Source: Isochrysis galbana
Taxonomy: Eukaryota; Haptophyta; Isochrysidales; Isochrysidaceae
Direction of reading: 5' to 3'
DNA: 64,000 bases
NCBI GenBank assembly: GCA_018136815.1
Contig: CM030934.1
Location: 3,870,710 to 3,934,709, forward strand
Shown: in pieces, positions 41,601-52,316 of the stretch
Layout of the letters: each line of letters begins with the position of its first letter
Position numbering within the stretch: the stretch's first letter is position 1
The notes under the pieces: generated by a model
What the model saw: the letters and a program-made list of their open reading frames with translations, nothing else
Database searches by the model: none
Told to the model about the DNA's origin: nothing
Position numbers and translations under genes: made by a program

Positions 41601-43426
41601 GGCTCAGTCGCGAATCCTCGCGATGCCTGTTGCGATCTGGACTACTCTACCGGCGAGTGCCGACGAGAGATGGCGAGAAGCTCTGCCTCTACGTGCCGAA
41701 GACGATGCGCCGTGCCTACCTTGAAGCCTTTCACGACCACCTGTGCCACCTCGGCGACAACCGGATGGCGCGCCTTTTACGCGACCGATATTTTTGGCCT
41801 GGGATGAACGCAGACGTCCGTGAGCACGTTCGCCAATGCCATGAATGCACTTTAGCTAAGCCTCCCTTCCGTCACCTCGCAGATCCAAAGGGACCGCAGG
41901 TCGGCGCCTATCCGTTCGACATCGTCTTCTGCGACGTCGTCTCGATGGCTCCTACGCACGACTTCATCAAGGGCTCTCGAGGCTTCGACAAGCTCCTCGT
42001 TTTCGTAGACTCGCTCACTCGTTGGATCGAGGCGGCCCCTCACAACGGCGACCCCTCGAGTGCCGACGCACTTCACGCCTTCATGTCGTACGTCGTTTCT
42101 CGGCACGGAGTACCAAGGCAACTTCGCTCGGACTCTGGCAGCAACCTTGCTAGCCAACTCACCTCGATCATCCTCGAGCGCACCGGCACCGACTTGCGGC
42201 CGAGCACACCTCATCATCACGAGAGCGTGGGCCTGGTCGAACGAGCTCAGCAAACATTGATCAACATGGCTCGCGCTACTGATGAAGGCGGCGGTCATTG
42301 GGTCGATCATCTCCCGTTCTTTCTAATGAGCATGCGCGCTTCAGCCAATCGCATTACCCGCATGTCGCCTGCTGCCTTGCTCTATGGCCGTGAGCTTCGC
42401 CTGCCTGCCCAGCTTTCTGATCCACCTGACACTGGCCCACCTCCCGAGTTACCTCAGGAAATTCGCTCGTACGCTTGGAAAATGCATTGTCGTTTAAAGG
42501 CGGCGTGGGCCGCGGCTTATGATGCAACTTTAGAATCTCAAGCCGACGCACTAGCCGACACGCTACGCACTCACTCTCCCCCCATCCAATTCGCTCCAGG
42601 TGATAGGGTGGTTCGCAAAATTCCAGGACACCGCAACAAGCTCCTCTACCACTATAGTGGACCCTACCGCATTGCTGAGGCGCTTGGCGCTGGCCGCTAC
42701 CGACTACGCGACCAAGAAAATCGCCTCCTCTCCGAGGAGGTGCATGTGACTAACCTCCGTCCCTACTATACCCTCACAGATGAAGATCCTGTCCAAACAG
42801 ATGAGTATCTGGTTGATTCACTTCTTGACCGCAAGGGTCGAGGCGATTCAAGGCAGTATCTCGTCAAGTGGCGTGGTTACGCGAAAGCTGCGGCCACATG
42901 GGAGCCGCTAGCCGAACTGCTTCGCCGCTGCGAGTCGCTCGTCACCGCCTATGATGATGCTCACCCCTTCCCGCCTCTTCGTAAGCCTCAGATGAGAAAG
43001 CGGGCTGCAGAATCACAATCTCAGACCGTCTCAACCCCGCCGACGTCGCACGCGATCGAGGCTCCCGTGGGATCCGAGACCACCGGCTCGGATCATCAGG
43101 CCCCGCGCCGCTCGCCTCGTCTCGCACCGTCCTCGCACAGTGGCCCCATTGCTCATGTCTCCCAGTTGCCCGTCTCAGCCCGCCCGTCTGTTGCCAACCC
43201 TGCAGGTCCAATGATGCGGCCGCAGCACGCGGTCTTCGTCCTCGGGCAGTGGTGGTACTCGTCGGGATCGTCGCGCGGTTCCCCGTGGTTTGGCTCCCAC
43301 GCATTTGCGCACGCTGCCCTTGCCTCGCCTACCTTCGTTCGCTGTCGCTCCGAGGCTCTCGCACGCCTGTCGCCATCGGATCGCACCCTCGTCTCTCTGC
43401 TCGATACACCCTCTGCGTTCTTCTGA
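38694..43426 (+). CDS. pol: Ty3/gypsy chromovirus polyprotein (RT-RNaseH-integrase-chromodomain)
   Basis: One uninterrupted frame, open from 38681, with about 1580 codons in total. After a Ser/Pro-rich N-terminal 250 residues come the RT (ASRVVLVGKKDGSVRFCVDYRD; YLDDIGIWS at about 40376), RNase H (FIVKTDAASTLGIGG; WTTTEVELLAALVE), and integrase with an HHCC finger (about 41735-41850). The catalytic triad is Asp in FCDVV, Asp in RSDSGSN and Glu in GLVER, with exactly 35 residues between the last two. A chromodomain follows at about 42800-42950 (QYLVKWRGYAKAAATWEP). A gag and a protease with its DTG motif are not visible: VNNRRVPSLVSTR looks like a protease strand without the active Asp. The element may depend on partners despite the open frame. 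Confidence 0.93.
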
Positions 43427-44491
43427 CAGTCGCGACTGTCACGCCCCTTCAGATATCTCTCAACGCCGTCGTTTACGTTTGATCGGGGTACGGGAACGTA
43501 CGGGAATTCTTTTCCAGTTCCCCCCCGCGGTCGCCGAATTTCCCCCCCGCGGCCGCCGAATGGTTCCCCCCCGCGGGAAGAGAGGTATGGCTCGCCCCCC
43601 CTTTCGACTACGGAGGATGGATCTCCCTCCCCTTTCGCTGCGCTCTGTCAGGAGACCCCCGTACCTCGTCGTTTAGCTCGCGCGTGACGTGCTCTATGCT
43701 ATCGTACTATCTCGCCGTCTTTCGCCGTTGGTCGCTCGACTTTTGATATCTTGGAGCACAGGGGACGCCGCGTTGTAACTTGGGTGCCGCCACACCGCCC
43801 AAACATCCAGGTAAAACTCTCGTAAAAGAGAGAAGGGGATGGGTTGCAGCGTTGAGTCCTGCGGTCTGCCGCGCCGGCCGCCGATTCTACACCTCATCGT
43901 CCGGACGGGTGTGGTACCCCTTGGCTCCTCGGTCGTCGTGCACTATTCTTATAGTTCGTCGTTCGTCGTTCGTCGTTCGTTCTTCGATTCTCGATTCTCG
44001 ATTCTCATCGTTCCGCGTTCTTATCGTTCTTCGTTTCTCGCTCTCGATCTCGATTCTCGATTCTCGTCGTTCCGCGTTCTTCGTTTATCGCTCTCGACTC
44101 TCGATTCTCGATTCTCGTCGTTCTGCGTTCTCATCGGTCCTCGATTGTTCGTAACTTCTCGGTGCGTCGCTCATCACGTCTTCCGTCTTGGTTCGGCGTT
44201 GGGCGCGCGGCTCTCCATCCATTCGGATTTATTGCTTCATTCGCTCTTCGGATTTATTGCTTCATTCGCTCTTCGGATTTATTGTTTCATTCGCTCTTCG
44301 GATTTATTGTTTCATTCGCTCTTCGGATTTATTGTTTCATTCGCTCTTCGGATTTATTCGCTCATCGCTCATCGCTCATTCGGTCTCGTTCAGGATTGCT
44401 CTCCTGCCTTTCTCGTGGCTTGTTCGGAGCTCTCCGCTATCCGTTAGGTTCTCTTCTTTCACTCGCGGGACGCTCGATCCTAGCAGGGGGG
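43427..44491 (+). mobile_element. Chromovirus 3' region with tandem repeats and polypurine tract
   Basis: Non-coding. It has CCCGCGG blocks (43520-43580), imperfect TCGATTCTCG repeats (43960-44130) and about five and a half copies of a 25-bp unit TCGGATTTATTG(T/C)TTCATTCGC (44222-44360). It ends in the polypurine tract TAGCAGGGGGG (44481-44491). Confidence 0.65.
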
Positions 44492-44690
44492 TGTCGCATT
44501 CGCGAGTCGACACTCGTTAGGCTTCGCTCTTCTCTTCGTCGTTCGGTATCTATCGTTATAATTCTCTCGTTCTCGTTCTCGGTCAAAAGCTTCGCTTGGA
44601 TGCATGGGATCGTGGGTTGTGGAGCGCCCTCTCTCTTCCTCTCGAAAGAGAAGGGAAGTTTCCCCACCTTTCTCCCTCCTAGGCGCCTCG
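44492..44690 (+). mobile_element. LTR start downstream of the chromovirus
   Basis: Begins TGTCGCATTCGCGAGTCGAC directly after the polypurine tract. The first about 190 bp match the solo LTR at 25362-25541. Apart from its first 15 or so bases it does not match the LTR at 38400, so the two ends of the element belong to different LTR families. The 3' limit is not defined. Confidence 0.7.
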
Positions 44691-46308
44691 CAACTAGGTT
44701 TAATTCGCTATCTTCTCCGCGTTTCGCTATCTACTTCAGTGATTGCAATCAGGTTTAATTTGCAATCTCTTCGCATCTCCCCCTTAGGCCCACCGCATCT
44801 CTCTCGTCTTATTCGATAAGTCTCTTGGAATCCTGTGCGGCAGGATTGCCCTTCGTTTCCGTTATGGTGCGATTCCCCTTCCAGACGGGATCGCCGACAG
44901 ATCGCCTTCTGATCGTCGTCCGTCGTCGTCTGGCCGGAGTGTTTGGGTTTGATTTTAGTCGAGTTATGTGAGAAAGTCGTGGGGCGAGAGTCGGGGTGTT
45001 TTCCTGGGTGTCTTTGTCCGTCGTCCTGTCGCCAGTCGTCATCCGTCGCTCTCGCTCTCGTCGCTCTCGCTCTCGTAACACTCGTACCCTACAAACTCTC
45101 CTCGCCTCGCAAGCCCCTGCCAACACAGCCCTCCTCTCACTCACCCTCGGCTCTCGCCTCTCGCTCGATGTCGCTCTCGCCGCCGTCCTCGCCCTCGCTC
45201 AAGCCCGCCTGCCCGCCTTCCTATGCTGACGGGCTTCAGCCCGTCAGCGTCTCCGAAGTCGTCTCCTCCGCCGCGCCTGCCGCCGGTCTGCCTCCTTCCT
45301 CATTGCCCTCAGGCCCTATGGGCCATCCCAATTCGTCAGAGGGGGGAGATTTGAAGGGATGCATATGAGTATGTGTCTGTGCCACCACTTCAAGGCGTGC
45401 GGGCAGGTGCGCTGAGGGGTGTCGTGATAGTACCGGGCTAGTGGGAGTAGTGGTACTAACGCTCAGTTGTTTTATTATCATCAAAGGCTCCCATCTTCAA
45501 CAGCTTCCACTTCACCTTACCCTTTGTTTGTGGCATGGGGGATGGTGGGAAAGGTCTGCGGTCTGCGGGTCTGCTTTCTCGCGCACGTAAGCGGCTGCTC
45601 TCGTGGCGTCCGTGACGATTCGCGCGCGCTCATCGGTGAGCAAATCGCGGGCCTGGATAGTGTGCTGGGCCCAGTCACCTTAGGGCTAGCTGGGAGGCTG
45701 TCTGTGGGCCATGGGAGGCTGGAGGAAAGGGGTGTCTTGTCCACGAAGCGCGCTTGTCCACGAAGCGCCAGCCTCTAGAGTAAAAGAAAAGTAGAGCTCT
45801 CTCGGGTCGTTCGGTGTTTGGTCGTTGTCGCCGCCGCCGGCAATCCGGTGGCAAGTTCTAAGATATGTACTTCCTGGAAGAAAAAAAAAAGGGGGGGGGA
45901 GAGGCCTCGCGCCGGTTCGAAGCGACACAGCCACCGTCTTGCCGTACTTTTATTCACGGTACTCGAGGGTATATTTAATTCTCTCGTTAGCTGTCAAGAG
46001 CTTCAGGCAGGGATCTCTCTACCCGCCTCTTTTCTCTCCTCCTCTCCCCCCCCCCCGCCAACCTCTCTCTCCCCTCGTTTTCGGCAGCACGCGACGATGA
46101 TCGGTGATGATGCCACACCCCAAATCATACAAGAAAACGTCGGAGGACTTCATATGCAATCCCCATAAACTAAAGAACCAATACACACATGCCCTTCCCT
46201 CTCTTCAAGGAAGCACAGTCAATAAATCAACGGAACGCATCTCAAAATCCATTCATCAGAAGGTGCCCCCAGAGGATTCTTCCCTCCGCCCACCCCCCTC
46301 TCTCTCCG
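44691..46308. other. Intergenic, with a perfect hairpin
   Basis: Probably the remaining LTR plus unannotated sequence. At 45225-45248 GCTGACGGGC and GCCCGTCAGC form a perfect 10-bp stem around TTCA. No gene was recognised. A CT-rich stretch (46020-46075) and the sequence to 46308 form the flank of the next gene. Confidence 0.5.
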
Positions 46309-49300
46309 ATGGCGGCGGCTCGCTCTCGGCTGCTCCTCCTCGCCTACCTCGCGATTGTAGGCGAGTGCGCGCGCGTGAGCGACGCGCAGGTCTGCGTACA
46401 ATCTGCAGTCAACCTTCCCCTCGCCGACGGCTGGCCAAAGAAGCCCGCCCCAGAGGCGTGGGTCAAAGTAGAAGTTGGAGGGAGGGCGCTCTGCAAGACG
46501 GCCATCGTGAGTCTTTTCACGCCTTTTCTAGCCTCTCTCTCGCGCTCCAGCCCTTGAAAATTGGATCGGGGGATAGATCGGATGCGTATGTTTACTAGGG
46601 GGGCGGTGGCGGACGGCGGCAGAGGGCTGAAGAGTAGGCCTTGCCTTTCCAGCATCTCTCTCTCTCGCTGCTCTAACGAGCGAAGTGTGTTGGTGGATGG
46701 GTGGGTGCATGGGTACTGTGCGGGGAGGTCTCCTCGAGACCGAAATCGTGGACCTCTAGGCCTTCGATGTCTCAGCTGTGCGCGCCCGTCTTTGAATCAG
46801 GGACCGGGGACGTGCCTGGTCGAGTAGTAGCGCATGGGTAGGGTTGGGAAGGCTCTCCAAGACGAGCATCATGAGCTTCCTTCTCTCTCTCGCCCTTTCT
46901 GGCTCTCTCTCTGATGCTTGCCAGTCCTTGCATATATGAGTGGGGTCGAGCTGGATGGAAGGGATCATGCGATGGGCCATCCTGGGGCCCTACAAAGTGG
47001 CGATCGTGAGTTTGCCCGCCAACTTTTCGCGTTTCTGCCTTCTAGCCTACATTGCAGTCTGCATCCCGTTTGCAGTTGGGTTCGGCGGAACGGGCTGGGT
47101 GGATGGATGCGTGTGAAGGGTGAAGGGATGGGGCGGGCTCAGCAGGACCAGAATCTTTATTCTTTCGCGATCCATCCCCGCTCTTCACCCTCTCCTGTGC
47201 GCGATCTTGCGTGCCGTGCTCCTCCGTATGATGATTTAGCGGGGAGCTCGCCAGAGGGCCATGGAGGATGGTTGGAGGAAGGTAGGGAGTGCTCTTCAAG
47301 ACGCAGACCATGAACTTCATCCCCTCTGTTCCGCATCACTTTCTCTCTCCAAAGCACAAGCCACCTGTCATCTACAGCAGCTTAGTCCTTCTGCCGACCC
47401 AACCTTGACAGATCAAAGACTCGGTGACTCCACGATGGGAGCATTGTTGCGACGTTGAAGGTGCACACCAGCACAGCTGGTACTGGTTCTCGGTCTTCGA
47501 CTCGGACTACACCGGCGACGAGGCTGATTACCTGGGTTCAGCCGGCATCCCTGCCAACTCGCCCGCAGGCGTCTATAACCTCGAGCTGACGGGTGGTGAG
47601 TTGTCTGCAAAGCATGGCACTGCGACCTTGACAGTCGAAGTACCGCTCGCCCCACCTCCGCCGCCACCGCCACGCGGTGACGTCAAAGCAGTGGCAGTGC
47701 ACAAGACAGCGGCACAGGTTCTGGACGAGGCGCAGGGTGAAGGTGATGAGGTGCGACCCTGCCCTAGAGAAAGGTAGCGCCAGCAGGCAGGCACTATTTT
47801 AGCGCTCCTGCCCGGCTGACATCAGCTCGAAGCACGTCGCACATGGGTTGCGCTAGCTGCACCCAGGTAGTTGAGCCACTCATAGGAGCCTGCACACGGC
47901 GAGCCTCGTAGTTCCACCGGTCCCCTAGCCCGCTGCCCTGCGGGCCTACCAACGAATCCTCCATTAAAACGACCACGACCATGCGCCGCAGGCCAAAAAG
48001 TTCATCTGCGTTATGAGCGCGAAGGGCTTGCCCCAAGCCGATTTTTTTCCTCGTGTCGGCGTCTTCAAGCATCCGGACACTTGGGTCAAGCTGACCGCCC
48101 GTGACACCAAGGACGGCGTCTTCGATGAGGCAGAGGAGGACGCGGTGAGTTATATGATTTCCCCATGGCGCCTTTCCCCCACCAGAGTCATCGGGACCAG
48201 TGGTGGGACCGCTCGGCAAGCAAACACGGGTGCTAGACGGACCTCTGGGATATATTCGGGTTACGGGACCCGATGCCATTGCAGTGCGTCCCGTGCCCTG
48301 AGCCACACTGCGCGATGCGCTCGTACACGCACTACGCTTGTGATGCCATGCTGTTGTCGTGGCGATATCCCACCCCCACTGCCTACTGCCAGAGCTCTGA
48401 CCGCTGCACCTTCGGCTACTCTCACATCAGTCGTATCCTCATCCGGTCACATGTCAACTCCCGCCCACGAATGCCACAACAGGTTGCCATGAACAAGAAA
48501 ATCGAGGCGCAAATCCAAGACCACCTTGATATGGAGAACGAGATTGACGAGGTCCATGCCAGCGGCGCCGAGCTGGAGTGTGCCACGCCCGTCGTGAGCA
48601 ATACGAAGAGCCCCGACTGGTCTTACTGCTGCGACGTCACCTCAATCTCACGCAAGTACTTTCTACTTGAGGTGCGGCTCGCTGCGCTAGAAGTCGCGCT
48701 TGCTTGCTCAGCTGTAACTCAACCTTCGGAGCTTGTGGAAGGGCTTCGGGGCCCAGACACTCGTGCTTTGCCGCATCGGTCTGCAAGAGGAATCGCAGCT
48801 AAGAAGTCTTTGCACTCATCCGTCCAGGTCTTTGACGAGGACTCGATTTACTATGTCAACGACTACCTAGGTGCTGCCGTGTTGTCGACAGATTCCGCGG
48901 AGGGTCAGTACGAGCTTGAGCTTGCGGGCGGCTATGACCAGGGCACCATCAACGTGCTTCTTGTCACGTCGAAACATGCGCCGGTGCGGCTCCCTGCTCC
49001 CTCTAACTTTCTATAACCGGATGCGCGGGACTTGCATAATACTCGTGAGACGCGACCAGTCACCCGCTACCACTTGGCAACGAGTGCCGTCGAATGTTCC
49101 GACCGCGAGCCGGGTCGCAACGGCCGCGAGCTGGCACGCCGATGCATTCATTAGCTGCGAAATCGCTCGAGTCGGACACCGTACATGACTCGTCCCGCCC
49201 TCTCGTGCTCTCAGGTAATGAACAAGGGTGCCAATTGCTGGGACGCGTGCGGTCAACGAGGCGGTCTCTGCCCGGATTATTGCGGCACGTTGGGCGCGTG

Positions 49301-49577
49301 TTGTCAGGCCGACTACGAAGCTCCAGGCTGCCCGCGCGACGGTGGCGATCCCTTCTGGCACTCCTGCCAGGCAGCCGACCTCAGCACGCTCCACCTCGTA
49401 GCTGAGCCGCACGCGAGCCGTGTGGGTGCCGCGCACCTTGGTGCCAGCGGATCGACTGCCGCAGTGGCGCTCGTCGCCTCAGTCCTCGTCGCCTTGGTAA
49501 TCGTGGCGGCCAGGAGGCATCGGAGCGCCCGCATGCTGGGCGTTTCGACTTTGGACGATTCGGCCACCATGCTATGA
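46309..49577 (+). CDS. Secreted/type I membrane protein with two C2-like domains and Cys-rich module, six exons
   Basis: Exons 46309-46506, 47412-47750, 47992-48144, 48483-48671, 48828-48962 and 49215-49577 give about 458 residues; all five introns are phase 0. Residues 1-27 are a signal peptide (MAAARSRLLLLAYLAIVGEC). Exons 1-2 form a C2-like domain (WVKVEVGGRALCKTAI, IKDSVTPRWEHCC, FSVFDSDYTGDEADYLG, then a poly-Pro linker). Exons 3-5 form a second one (WVKLTARDTKDG, VSNTKSPDWSYCCDV, VFDEDSIYYVNDYLGAA). The last exon has a Cys-rich module, NCWDACGQRGGLCPDYCG with GACC, and a membrane helix AAVALVASVLVALVIVAA with a short tail. C2 folds usually bind calcium/phospholipid; here they face the lumen or outside. 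Intron 4 is 156 bp, stop-free and divisible by three, so it could be retained. Confidence 0.8.
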
Positions 49578-50408
49578 GCAGGACTCCCCAGCCAAGAGTG
49601 CGCGCTAGGACGGAAGCTTTTCATTTTCAACTAATCACTTGCGCCTTTGGAGCGCCAAGAAGGAGCGTGAGGCACAAATTGCGCAGATTTCGTGCGAGGG
49701 GTGACAATATGGATCTGTTGTCGACTCTTATCCCACACGAGGAACACGAAGATATTGGCAGCAGACTCAGCACGGGATGGCCTCATTCAGCACTTCATGC
49801 ACAGCTTGTATAAATAGGCGCGTGGTCTCGCTTTTCCCTGTTTGGTAACTTTGAACGCCCGCGGCTGAGCTGCGACAGCTGCGCCTCGGCGACGCAGCCA
49901 CCTCGAACGAGCTACTGAACGAGTCCGACTGGTTGCGGGCGACGCTTCGCAGCGGACTTGTGACAGCCTGACGAGATGACGGAGGCGCACTTCACGCACT
50001 CACCGAAGGGCGGCACGCGCCAAGTGGTGCCGTCATACCCCAAGTCGGGTACCAAGTCGAGATGGCGGTCCGAAAAACAAATGAAACGTAGAGGTGCCGC
50101 CCCTCGCGCCATCTCAGCACCCACTTCTCTCTAGCCTTCCCAAGAATCAGGCTCAGATGCTTTGCTGGGTTGCTGGGTGTGGGCGCGGTTTTCGAGTCGG
50201 CGCTGAAATATATGAGCCGGGAACGTCGGGAGTTGCGTTGGATAATCATGATAATACGTAGAAGTAGTAGTAGTAATATGATTTTCTACAATGTTCACGG
50301 GTCGAGGTGCGACAAAGGGTTGGGGCTGAACACTCGCTCAAGACTGGACTCCTTGCCACGGCGTAAGCGCAAGCTCCCTTCCCCTTCCCCCTTATGCTCA
50401 TGAGGCGC
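49578..50408. other. Intergenic
   Basis: Short open frames exist on the minus strand (49912-50124, with RFICFSDRHLDLVPDLGYDG) but no family was recognised. Confidence 0.4.
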
Positions 50409-51142
50409 AACTAAGTTTATACTTGGTTGCGATGGAGCGCGCCGCCGCGGCTCCCCTCTCATTCGGCCCCCCCACCGAGGGCGGCCCCCATGCCCCCACG
50501 GACCAGTCGCTGGCGAAGCGGCCGCGTCCACCATCGGAGGCCGAGCAGGTGCGTGCGACCCCGGTCGCACCACACGGCCCGTGGCCCCGGCCACACCACT
50601 CACAGCAGCCATGCTGGCCCCCATCTTGGGGGACAGCAGGCTGCAGGACACACAGCAAGAGCACCAGACAGGCAGGGCCTGCGCTCCATTGGGCATGCCT
50701 TATGGCAGAGGCCCCACTCACCCCCGCAAGGGTCGCGCCGCCTCGGCGGAGCGACCCGCGGCCTGGTGGCCCTTATGGGCACAAATACATGACATGCAAC
50801 ATAGCGACACAAATCAACAACTCAAAAAGGCTCCACCGAATGGACCAGCTGGCCCCATATACCAAAACGCACACGGAGAAAAGTGGAAAGAGGCGGCCAA
50901 AAGCTGCCGGCTCCGAGACGTTCACCACACAATGCGTTTAGCCCCCGACACGGGATACACAAGAATGATTCTAAGAATGGCGGCCACGATCCACACAAGG
51001 ATCGACAGGCTATACCACAGCATCGACACAGACACCTTCCAATGGCAGAAACACGGGCCCAGCCCGGACCTATTCTCGGGAAGAGCCGCATCGGACCACC
51101 TCCCGGTTCTCGCAACATTCGAGACCCCGGGATATAAACCCG
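50409..51142 (+). mobile_element. LINE 5' half: leader, ORF1 start and endonuclease C-terminus
   Basis: The leader AACTAAGTTTATACTTGGTT is followed by ATG at 50432 (MERAAAAPLSFGPP). Further on, in another frame, comes the C-terminal part of an apurinic-type endonuclease: LRDVHHTMRLAPDTGYTR, HTRIDRLYHSIDTD, and SDHLPVLATFETPGYKP ending near 51140. The Ser-Asp-His motif is the expected catalytic His region. Frames are interrupted, and at 51142 it is replaced by the cytochrome-b561 fragment, so the RT is missing. Confidence 0.7.
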
Positions 51143-51433
51143 GGCCACTTCTCGCACCCCCATCACACGCTCGGGATCGTCGCCTTTGCCCTCGCCCTGC
51201 TGCAGCCGCTCAACGCGCTCGTGCGCGGCACGCCCGCCGCCCGCACCACACGCCGCGCCGTGTGGCGGGTCGCGCACAAGGGGACGGGCTACGCCGTGCT
51301 CGGCGTGGGCGTCTAGCAGGCCCTCTCAGGGCGCGCCCTCATGCCGAGCCAAGGCGACGCCGTTCTCGTCGCGTACGGGGTGCTCCTGGGCCTCTCCTTC
51401 GGGGTGCTCGCGGGGGGGCTCATGGTAGGGTGA
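51143..51433 (+). pseudogene. Cytochrome b561-like domain fragment, second copy, with in-frame stop
   Basis: It reads HFSHPHHTLGIVAFALALLQ, PLNALVRGTP, RRAVWRVAHKGTGYAVLGVGV, then an in-frame TAG (51314-51316), and continues QALSGRALMPS with a further helix LVAYGVLLGLSFGVLAGG to TGA at 51433. It shares a nearly identical core with the minus-strand piece at 24230-24500 but extends further 3'. It is fused directly to a LINE endonuclease end. Confidence 0.65.
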
Positions 51434-52316
51434 GAGTCCCCACAGGGAGGGGAAGAAACCCTGAGGGAAAGGAGACCAAATGAAGGCAAGCCGCCTTGTG
51501 GAAAGTGACATAATGTATATATGTATTTGTGAAGAGCTCCAAGTTGACTCCGATTTCAGCGAAGAGCTCAACAAATACTACAAACATTGGGATTGTAGTG
51601 CCATGAGAGAAAGCATCGAGTATTTGAAGAAAGAAGTGTTCGAAGCTGTCGCAGACATGGTAATGAGTACCGCAAGAGGTATCCTACTGGGCGCGGGTCG
51701 AGACTCGCACTCCAACGCCCGCGATGGGCCTGACCTCGAGCTGACCTTCCCCCCATCCCTGGTCGCCAGGCAGGCAGAGGCCTCTAGGAGGCTGCCATGG
51801 CCAGTGAGGCGCGAGGCAAGCATGGGAGTGGCTGTGCAGGGTCGCGCGCGCGGCGAGACTATTAAGAAGTTTTTTTTTTGCCATGCACACGGCCTTGCAT
51901 GTGACGGATCGAGCGTGACCATTGGCTCGATATGCGACGTTACGGAAGGCACCCACGGCGATAGCCACGGTGGACGCAGCTTGGATACCATGGGTCGAGA
52001 AGCCCCGAGAGCGCACTCTCCCCGTCAGTCCGGCTCGCATGCTCCGCAAAATGCGCAACCGGTGGCGCGTGTGGACAGCCACCTCCGCCTCCCCTGGACC
52101 CCTCTCATTCTCCTTGGTTCTAGTGTCCGACTCATTGGCCCAAGCGCTCGGCACAGAGCTCACGTCACGCTCGACCCGTCAGCATGCCCACATATAAAAA
52201 GGTTGTACGCTTCTTTGGCCGGTGATAAAGACTACCAGGGTGGGGTGCAAGGGACACGGGTCGAAGGGAGTTTGTATGGATTGTTCTACGCACAAGAGCT
52301 GACGGCGGAGGTGGAG
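51434..52316. other. Intergenic, AT-richer patch and T-tailed motif
   Basis: From 51480 an AT-rich open frame begins MKASRLVESDIMYICICEEL and continues with EYLKKEVFEAVADMVM; it is unrecognised and merges into GC-rich sequence at about 51680. The motif GCGGCGAGACTATTAAGAAG plus T10 lies at 51850-51879. Confidence 0.4.
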
